Origin: a bacterium
Lineage (GTDB): Bacteria; UBA10199; 2-02-FULL-44-16; JAAZCA01
Direction: 5' to 3'
DNA length: 11,604 nucleotides
Assembly: GCA_041648665.1 (NCBI GenBank)
Contig: JBAZOP010000090.1
Span: 1-11,604, forward strand
Part shown: piece by piece, positions 5,859-11,604 of the stretch
Position numbering within the stretch: the stretch's first letter is position 1
Layout: every line of letters starts with the position of its first letter
Made by a program: the position numbers and the translations under genes
Notes under the pieces: generated by a model
What the model was told of the DNA's origin: nothing
What the model saw: only the letters and a program-made list of their open reading frames with translations
The model's database searches: none

Positions 5859-7868
5859 ATGCCGAAGTTCAGGACCACGCAGCGCGATAGGGAATCCATG
5901 GGGGTGCGGCGCCTCTATGTGGTGGGCGCTTTTTTCGCGATATGCTTCGGCATTCTGGCCAGCAGGGCTGTGGTCTTCCACCTCAAGGACAACGAACAGC
6001 TGGAGAAGGTGGCGCTCAGGCAGTACAGGACCGCGGTGATGGAGAGCAGCATGCGCGGCAGGATTGTGGATTCTGCAGGCAGAGATCTGGCCGGAGACGT
6101 GACCACCGACTCCATCTTCGCCAACCCCAGGGAGATAGAAAATTCCGTGGATGCCGCCAACAAACTTGCGGGCGCCCTCTCCGTGGATCGCAAGAAGCTT
6201 TTGGACAGGCTTTCAATAGAGAGGAAATTCGTTTGGGTGAAAAGGCGAGCTTCTCATGAGGAGGCTGAAGCGGTCAAAGCGCTGGAGCTCAAGGGCGTGT
6301 ATTCCATGAAGGAGAGCCGTCGTTCGTATCCTAACGGCACGGTGGGAGCCACGCTGCTCGGTGCGGTCGGGATGGACGGCGAGCCGCTGGGAGGGGTCGA
6401 GCTCTACTACAATTCGGTGCTGTCTTCGAGCGAGAAGTCGGACGACTTGAAGCGCGACGCTAGGGGGCATCTTTATCTGTCGCCCACCGACGGAGCGGAG
6501 AACGCGGACCGCCGCAGCATCAGGCTTACCGTCGACAAGATGCTTCAGTACATAGCCGATTCCGAGCTGGAGATCGGCGTCAAAAAGGCGTCGGCCAAGA
6601 GCGGCGAGGCGGTGGTGGTCGACGTGAAGAGCGGCAAGGTTCTCGCGATGGCGAACGTTCCGACCTTCGATCCTAACGAGTACTCGAAATACCCGCTGTC
6701 GAGCTGGCGCAACGGAGTGATCGTGGACCCGCATGAACCCGGCTCCACGTTCAAGGTGATCGTAGTATCGGCGGCGCTCGACCAAGGTGCGGCCCGCGCC
6801 GAGGAAATCTTTAATTGCGAGGGTGGAAAGATAAAGATCGGCAAGGATGTGATCAGGGACGCGCATCCTTACGGCAAACTCTCGGTGGCCGACATAATAA
6901 GGGTGTCCAGCAATATCGGCGCGTTCAAGGTGAGCCAGAAGCTTGGCCGCAAACGCGTATTCGAGGCCATAAAAGAATTCGGCTTCGGCAGGAAGACCGG
7001 AATAGATCTTCCCGGTGAGACGTCCGGCATCCTAACCGATTACAGGAGATGGTCGCCGGTCCAGGACGCCACCGTGGCATTCGGCCAGGGCATCGCCGTC
7101 ACGCCCCTGCAGATGGCGATGGCGTTTGCGGCGATCGCCAATGGCGGAAAGCTCATGAAGCCGTACGTCGTTGATAAAGTCATTTCGGAGAACGGGGAGG
7201 TGGTATCCGAGACGATCCCGGAGGTCGTCGCGACCCCGATAAGCCAAGAGACGGCGAAGCTCATGACCGGAATGCTCAGGGCTGTGGTAGAGGAAAAAGG
7301 CACCGGCGCGCTGGCCGCCAGCATCGACTACAGCGTGGCCGGCAAGACCGGAACCGCTCAGAAAGTGGATTCGCGCAGCGGCGTCTATGCGAGAGGCAAG
7401 TACTATTCGTCGTTCGTAGGGTTCGCGCCGGCGGAAGACCCAAAGATCGCGGTATTCGTCGGCATAGACGAGCCGCACGGCCAATACTACGGAGGGCAGG
7501 TGGCGGCCCCGGTCTTCCGAAAGATAATCGAGAAGACCCTCAGGTATCTCAAGGTCCCAGCCAGCAAGCCTTCCGGCCGCTCCGTGATCCAGGCTGAGCA
7601 GCCGCCGGAGCAAACGGCGGTCGACGACGTCTTGCTGGTGACCTCTGGAGACGACGAGTCGAAGCAGATGAAGAAGAATGACGACGCCACATGGGTGCTC
7701 CCTGATTTCAGGGGCATGACTATGAGGGGCGTGCTCGCGGCGGCCGGAGACGCGTCGTTGGAGTGGAGCTTCCACGGCAGCGGCATCGCAGTCAAACAGT
7801 GGCCTGAATCCGGCAGCGTGCTCAGTTCGGGCAGCGTATGCAGGGTGGAGTTCGTGCCGCTCATGTGA
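5859..7868 (+). CDS. ftsI: Class B penicillin-binding protein FtsI (PBP3) with C-terminal PASTA domain
   Basis: The septal peptidoglycan transpeptidase, 669 residues. It has a short cytoplasmic N-terminus, a membrane anchor at about 19-40, a class B dimerisation region starting with RGRIVDSAGRDLA (66-78), and the transpeptidase domain. Its catalytic motifs are S296-T-F-K299 (acylated serine), S350-S-N352, and K496-T-G-T499. A single PASTA-like module occupies about 612-667 after an acidic and Gln/Pro-rich linker (571-611). The start at 5859 has AAAGG 13 nt upstream, rather far. The ATG at 5898 (residue 14) has AGGGA at good distance and would still keep the anchor, so either start is possible. 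ftsL ends 16 nt upstream; murE begins 16 nt downstream. No catalytic residue is missing. Confidence 0.96.
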   Translation: MPKFRTTQRDRESMGVRRLYVVGAFFAICFGILASRAVVFHLKDNEQLEKVALRQYRTAVMESSMRGRIVDSAGRDLAGDVTTDSIFANPREIENSVDAANKLAGALSVDRKKLLDRLSIERKFVWVKRRASHEEAEAVKALELKGVYSMKESRRSYPNGTVGATLLGAVGMDGEPLGGVELYYNSVLSSSEKSDDLKRDARGHLYLSPTDGAENADRRSIRLTVDKMLQYIADSELEIGVKKASAKSGEAVVVDVKSGKVLAMANVPTFDPNEYSKYPLSSWRNGVIVDPHEPGSTFKVIVVSAALDQGAARAEEIFNCEGGKIKIGKDVIRDAHPYGKLSVADIIRVSSNIGAFKVSQKLGRKRVFEAIKEFGFGRKTGIDLPGETSGILTDYRRWSPVQDATVAFGQGIAVTPLQMAMAFAAIANGGKLMKPYVVDKVISENGEVVSETIPEVVATPISQETAKLMTGMLRAVVEEKGTGALAASIDYSVAGKTGTAQKVDSRSGVYARGKYYSSFVGFAPAEDPKIAVFVGIDEPHGQYYGGQVAAPVFRKIIEKTLRYLKVPASKPSGRSVIQAEQPPEQTAVDDVLLVTSGDDESKQMKKNDDATWVLPDFRGMTMRGVLAAAGDASLEWSFHGSGIAVKQWPESGSVLSSGSVCRVEFVPLM

Positions 7869-7884
7869 GCGGCTTGATGAAGCT

Positions 7885-9384
7885 ATGAAACTAATCGACC
7901 TCATATCAGGGATGCACGTCCTGGGGACGACCGGATCGCTTGATCTCGACGTCAAAGACCTGGTCTATGACGCGGGCGAGGCCACTCAGGGCTCCTGCTT
8001 TTTCGCGCTGCGCGGTTTGCGCCGCGACGGTCACGACTTCGTCATCGAGGCGCTCAATAGAGGGGCCGCGGCCGTCGTCAGCGAGAGGCCGATGGATCGC
8101 GGGTGCGATGTCCCCAATGTAGTGGTGAGCGACTCGCGCAAGGCCCTGGGTCATATGTCGGCGCGCATGATGGGCGACCCGTCCCGCAGACTCAAAGTCG
8201 TCGGCGTCACTGGCACGAACGGCAAGACCACCACCACCTACATACTCGAATCGATTTTTTCCGCCGCAGGCCTGAGACCCGGCGTGATCGGCACGGTGGA
8301 ATACAGATTCGCCGGCAGGAGCGAGCCGTCGCCTCACACCACTCCATTCGGCCTCGACCTGCAGAAACTCCTCGCCAGGATGAGAGACGCCGGCTGCGCG
8401 AGCTGCGCCATGGAGGTGAGCTCTCACGCCCTCGAGCAGGAGAGGATCGCCGGCTGTTCCTTCGACGCCGGGATATTCACCAATCTCACGCCGGAGCATC
8501 TGGATTATCACGGCGAGATGGAATCGTACTTCAGAGCGAAGGCGAAGCTCTTCGAGAGGGTCCTGGCTGAAGGAGGCAAGAGCGGAGCGTTTGCGGCGAT
8601 AAACGCCGATGCGGAATACTGTGAGAAGATCGCGGCGCGCACCATCGTGCCGGTGGTTCTCTACGGGATGTCCGAGAAAGCGGAAGTGAGAGGCTACGAT
8701 CTTTCGCTCGGCGCCTCCGGCCTTTCTATGAGGATCGCGACCCCCTCCGGCGACTTCGCGTGCAGCTCCAGGCTCTGCGGAAGATTCAACGCCCAGAACC
8801 TTCTGGCGGCGACGGCTGCGGCGCACGGGCTAGGGATAGACATCGACGTCATAAAGACAGGCATCGAGTCGATCAGGGCTGTCCCAGGTCGCTTCGAGCC
8901 GGTGGAGAACGATCGCGGCATCATGGCGCTAGTAGATTACGCCCACACGCCGGATGCGCTCGGCAATGCGCTCTCGCACGCGAGAGAGCTGGCCGATAAG
9001 ACCGGAGGCAGACTCATCGCGGTATTCGGATGCGGCGGCGATCGCGATAGGATCAAACGTCCGGTCATGGGCAAGATCGCCGCGGGGCTGGCCGACATAT
9101 CGATCGTGACGAGCGACAATCCGCGCACGGAGGACCCCTCCGCGATAATCGAGGAGATCATTCCCGGGGTGAAGGATGAGTCTACTCCGTACGACGGCTC
9201 CACGGGTTATGAAGTCATAGTGGATCGGCGCGACGCCATCACCCGCGCCGTGGAGCTCTCATCGGATGGGGACGTGCTCGTGGTGGCCGGAAAGGGACAC
9301 GAGGATTATCAGATAGTGGGGGAGACGAAGCATCACTTCGACGATCGCGAGGAGCTTGCGCGTCTTCTCGGGAAGAAGAGATAG
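7885..9384 (+). CDS. murE: UDP-N-acetylmuramoyl-L-alanyl-D-glutamate--2,6-diaminopimelate ligase (MurE)
   Basis: Cytoplasmic Mur ligase that adds the third stem-peptide residue to UDP-MurNAc-L-Ala-D-Glu, using ATP. At 499 residues its length is normal. The UDP-substrate domain is at about 1-100 and the P-loop is G110-T-N-G-K114-T-T. The HTTP motif at 151-154, EVSSHAL at 177-183, NLTPEHLDYHG at 200-210 and the AKAKLF segment at 218-223 (whose first lysine, K219, is the expected carbamylated residue) are all present. The C-terminal DNPR at 411-414 is the signature of meso-diaminopimelate specificity, as opposed to lysine-adding enzymes. VDYAHTPDAL at 350-359 is also conserved. The start has only a weak ribosome binding site (GAAG). 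murF begins 6 nt after its stop. Confidence 0.97.
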   Translation: MKLIDLISGMHVLGTTGSLDLDVKDLVYDAGEATQGSCFFALRGLRRDGHDFVIEALNRGAAAVVSERPMDRGCDVPNVVVSDSRKALGHMSARMMGDPSRRLKVVGVTGTNGKTTTTYILESIFSAAGLRPGVIGTVEYRFAGRSEPSPHTTPFGLDLQKLLARMRDAGCASCAMEVSSHALEQERIAGCSFDAGIFTNLTPEHLDYHGEMESYFRAKAKLFERVLAEGGKSGAFAAINADAEYCEKIAARTIVPVVLYGMSEKAEVRGYDLSLGASGLSMRIATPSGDFACSSRLCGRFNAQNLLAATAAAHGLGIDIDVIKTGIESIRAVPGRFEPVENDRGIMALVDYAHTPDALGNALSHARELADKTGGRLIAVFGCGGDRDRIKRPVMGKIAAGLADISIVTSDNPRTEDPSAIIEEIIPGVKDESTPYDGSTGYEVIVDRRDAITRAVELSSDGDVLVVAGKGHEDYQIVGETKHHFDDREELARLLGKKR

Positions 9385-9390
9385 GGAAAT

Positions 9391-10779
9391 ATGAAGTTCA
9401 CCCTGAACGACATAGCGGCTGCGACCAAGGGAGAGATCAGCGGCGCCCGGACGGAGACGCAATTTTCATCCATAGGGATCGACACGAGGAAGATCGGCGC
9501 CGGAGATCTCTTCGTGGCGATAAAGGGCGCGCATTTTGACGGTCACGATTTCATAGGCGACGCCGTAGCCTCAGGGGCCGGCGCGGTGATGGTCCGTAAC
9601 GGCACGAAGCTTTCGCATCCGACGCCGGCCGTATTAGTGAAGGACACGGAGCGGGCGCTAGGCGACATCGCCGCGTGGTGGCGGCGCCGCTTCGATGCGC
9701 CGTGCGTAGCGATCAGCGGCAGCAACGGAAAGTCCACGACCAAGGAGATGGCGGCGGCCATAGCGGCTGCAAAGGGGACGGTGCTCAAGACAGAAGGTAA
9801 CTTCAACAACCTCATCGGCCTGCCGCTCACGGTGTTCCGCTGGACGGAAGGCCACGGGGTTGCGGTGCTGGAGATGGGCATGAACGCCCCCGGGGAGATA
9901 AGAAGGCTCACGGAGATAGCGGCTCCCGGCGTGGGCCTGATCACGAACGTCACCGCGGCGCACCTGGAGAAGCTTCACACGGTCGAGGCGGTGGCCAGGG
10001 CAAAGGGCGAGCTCTTCGAGACCATGGACAGCAAAGGGCTGATCTGCGTCAACGCGGAGGACAGATGGGTTATGGAGGCGGCGAAGGGCCGCCGCGGCGA
10101 TCGCATCACCTTCGGCATGCAGAACGACTGCGACGTAAAGTTCCTCAACATGGAGACCAACGGCCTGGACGAGATGAGGCTGGCAGTATCGATAAAGGGC
10201 CGCGAGCATACGACGGTGCTGCCGGTGCCCGGAGCGCACAACGTCATGAACGCCCTTGCGGCGCTGTCCATAGGCGTAGCGCTCGGGGTCGACGACTCCG
10301 AAGCGATGGAGAGGCTCGCGGCGTTCAAGCCGATGGCCATGCGCTTCGAGCGCATACAGCTCGCTAACGGCGCCAGGATGGTCAACGATTCGTACAACGC
10401 TAACCCGGAGTCGATGCGGGCCGCGTTCAGGACCGTGGGCTCCGCGACCAGGGCCGGCCGCTTCATCGTGGCTCTTGGCGACATGCTGGAGCTAGGCGAT
10501 CAGTCCCCTGATTTTCACAGGGGGGTGGGCGAGGCGGCCGCAGAGATGGGAGCCTCCCCGATCTACGTCCTGGGCGATTTCGCCTCTGAGGTCGCCGACG
10601 GCGCGATGAGTGCGGGGGTCGGTGAGTCCTCGATAGTGGTGTGCGACGATGTGGAGCAGATGAGCAGGCTCATCGAAAAGGATCTGCGCGCGGGCGACGT
10701 CCTGCTGGTGAAGGGATCGCGCGGTATGAGGATGGAGCGGGTGGTGGATTACCTCAAACAGGAGATAGGGACGGGCTAA
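9391..10779 (+). CDS. murF: UDP-N-acetylmuramoyl-tripeptide--D-alanyl-D-alanine ligase (MurF)
   Basis: The cytoplasmic Mur ligase that completes the UDP-MurNAc-pentapeptide by adding D-Ala-D-Ala. At 462 residues it is of usual length. The N-terminal domain includes DTRKIGAGDLFVAIKG (31-46). The P-loop is G110-S-N-G-K114-S-T-T, with serine where threonine is commonest after the lysine, still a valid Walker A. GNFNNLIGLPLT (136-147), EMGMNAPGEI (161-170), NDSYNANPESM (332-342), LGDMLELG (362-369) and KGSRGMRME (441-449) are all family signatures. A Shine-Dalgarno (TAGGGA) overlaps the murE stop codon, and the TAA is followed directly by the mraY ATG, so translation is probably coupled on both sides. 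Confidence 0.97.
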   Translation: MKFTLNDIAAATKGEISGARTETQFSSIGIDTRKIGAGDLFVAIKGAHFDGHDFIGDAVASGAGAVMVRNGTKLSHPTPAVLVKDTERALGDIAAWWRRRFDAPCVAISGSNGKSTTKEMAAAIAAAKGTVLKTEGNFNNLIGLPLTVFRWTEGHGVAVLEMGMNAPGEIRRLTEIAAPGVGLITNVTAAHLEKLHTVEAVARAKGELFETMDSKGLICVNAEDRWVMEAAKGRRGDRITFGMQNDCDVKFLNMETNGLDEMRLAVSIKGREHTTVLPVPGAHNVMNALAALSIGVALGVDDSEAMERLAAFKPMAMRFERIQLANGARMVNDSYNANPESMRAAFRTVGSATRAGRFIVALGDMLELGDQSPDFHRGVGEAAAEMGASPIYVLGDFASEVADGAMSAGVGESSIVVCDDVEQMSRLIEKDLRAGDVLLVKGSRGMRMERVVDYLKQEIGTG

Positions 10780-11604
10780 ATGCTATACTATCTATTATAT
10801 CCGCTGCACTCGGATTTCGTCGGGTTCAACGTCGTGCGGTACATCACCTTCCGCATGTTCATGGCGACGTTCACCGCGATGGCGATCTATTTCATATTCG
10901 GCAAGCCGCTGATCAGGATGCTCGCCGCGAAGCAGTTCTGGCAGACGGTGCGCGACGACGGCCCGGTCACCCACATGGACAAGAGGGGCACCCCGACCAT
11001 GGGCGGGCTCTTGATCTGGGCCTCGGTGTTCCTCTCAGTGCTGCTATGGTCCAGGTTCATGGAGCCTTTCGTGCTCATGGGCATCTTCGTGATCGCCGGC
11101 TTCGGGATAATCGGTTTCATAGACGACTACCGCAAGGTGATACTGAAGGACCCGAAGGGCATGAGGGCGCGGGTAAAATTTCCGCTGCAGATCGTCGTCG
11201 GGACTTTCGCCGCCCTGGCGCTCTTCGACGCGCTCGGACTATCGAGGGAGATAACTCTCCCGTTCTTCAAGGAGCTGGCGCCGAACATCGGATGGGCCTA
11301 TGTTCCCTTTGCCGTGATCGTGATCGTGGGGGCTTCGAACGCGGTCAACCTCACCGACGGCCTGGACGGGCTGGTGAGCGTGCCCTGCATAGTCGCGTTC
11401 CTGGCTTACGGCATCCTGGCGTATATCGCCGGCCACGCGGCTATCGCCAACTATCTGGCGGTCCAGGCGGTGCCCGGTTCGGGCGAGCTCGCGGTCCTCT
11501 GCGGCGCGGTCGTGGGCGCGTGCGTCGGTTTCCTCTGGTACAACGCGCATCCGGCCTCCATCTTCATGGGCGACGTTGGTTCTTTGCCGCTCGGCGCCCT
11601 GCTG
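10780..11604 (+). CDS. mraY: Phospho-N-acetylmuramoyl-pentapeptide-transferase (MraY), C-terminus beyond window
   Basis: Integral membrane enzyme that moves phospho-MurNAc-pentapeptide from UDP to undecaprenyl phosphate, making lipid I. The first 275 codons are present; the family averages about 360 residues, so roughly 85 are missing. Key motifs are visible: the DDGPVTHMDKRGTPTMGGLL region (59-78), the Mg-binding D115-D116 in GFIDDYRK, NLTDGLDGL (190-198) with D193 and D196, and FLWYNAHPASIFMGDVGSLP (251-270) with D265. Several hydrophobic segments alternate with these loops. The ATG follows the murF stop with no gap, using AGGGA upstream. Nothing is truncated apart from the window edge. Confidence 0.97.
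   Translation, partial: MLYYLLYPLHSDFVGFNVVRYITFRMFMATFTAMAIYFIFGKPLIRMLAAKQFWQTVRDDGPVTHMDKRGTPTMGGLLIWASVFLSVLLWSRFMEPFVLMGIFVIAGFGIIGFIDDYRKVILKDPKGMRARVKFPLQIVVGTFAALALFDALGLSREITLPFFKELAPNIGWAYVPFAVIVIVGASNAVNLTDGLDGLVSVPCIVAFLAYGILAYIAGHAAIANYLAVQAVPGSGELAVLCGAVVGACVGFLWYNAHPASIFMGDVGSLPLGALL

Noticed and set aside
7032..7955. Long antisense open frame (307 codons) opposite ftsI
   Set aside because: A by-product of GC-rich third positions in the + strand gene; low-complexity Arg/His-rich translation with no domain.
7906..8826. Long antisense open frame (306 codons) opposite murE
   Set aside because: Shadow of murE, whose full set of catalytic motifs is intact on the + strand.

Overview
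The window carries the start of a dcw (division and cell wall) cluster on the + strand and a small murein-recycling gene set on the - strand. Gene content points to a Gram-negative-type bacterium: meso-DAP peptidoglycan (DNPR motif in MurE), Mpl and LD-carboxypeptidase for cytoplasmic muropeptide recycling, and FtsL/FtsI of the division machinery. The GC-rich coding sequence, with frequent AUA (Ile) and AGG (Arg) codons and a PASTA-tailed FtsI, resembles deltaproteobacteria and related uncultured lineages. That placement is an inference from style, not from a marker gene.

Left part (1-2453, - strand): in transcription order ldcA, a class C beta-lactamase-fold serine hydrolase whose ATG overlaps the ldcA stop by 4 nt, and then, after about 117 nt, the 5' end of mpl, which runs off the left edge. 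LdcA trims tetrapeptide to tripeptide and Mpl reattaches the tripeptide to UDP-MurNAc, so the set reads as a recycling operon. The hydrolase has no signal peptide and may act in the same cytoplasmic pathway.

Middle (2454-3748): a short divergent intergenic region, then a CPBP-family (Rce1-like) membrane protein gene on the + strand. A 347-nt gene-free AT-rich stretch follows. It holds a 19-bp perfect dyad overlapping a TTGACA -35 element, a second promoter-like pair closer to mraZ, and a set of TGGGA-type MraZ boxes on a 10-bp grid reaching the mraZ ribosome binding site.

Right part (3749-11604, + strand): mraZ, a STAS-domain gene, rsmH, ftsL, ftsI, murE, murF, mraY (cut by the right edge). 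Spacing is very tight (ATGA and GTGA overlaps, a TAA directly followed by ATG, gaps of 6-17 nt), so this is almost certainly one transcript. It makes the transcriptional regulator MraZ, the 16S rRNA methyltransferase, two divisome proteins, the DAP- and D-Ala-D-Ala-adding ligases, and the lipid I synthase. The STAS gene between mraZ and rsmH is the one member that does not belong to the usual dcw set, and it lacks the phosphorylatable serine of classical anti-anti-sigma factors.
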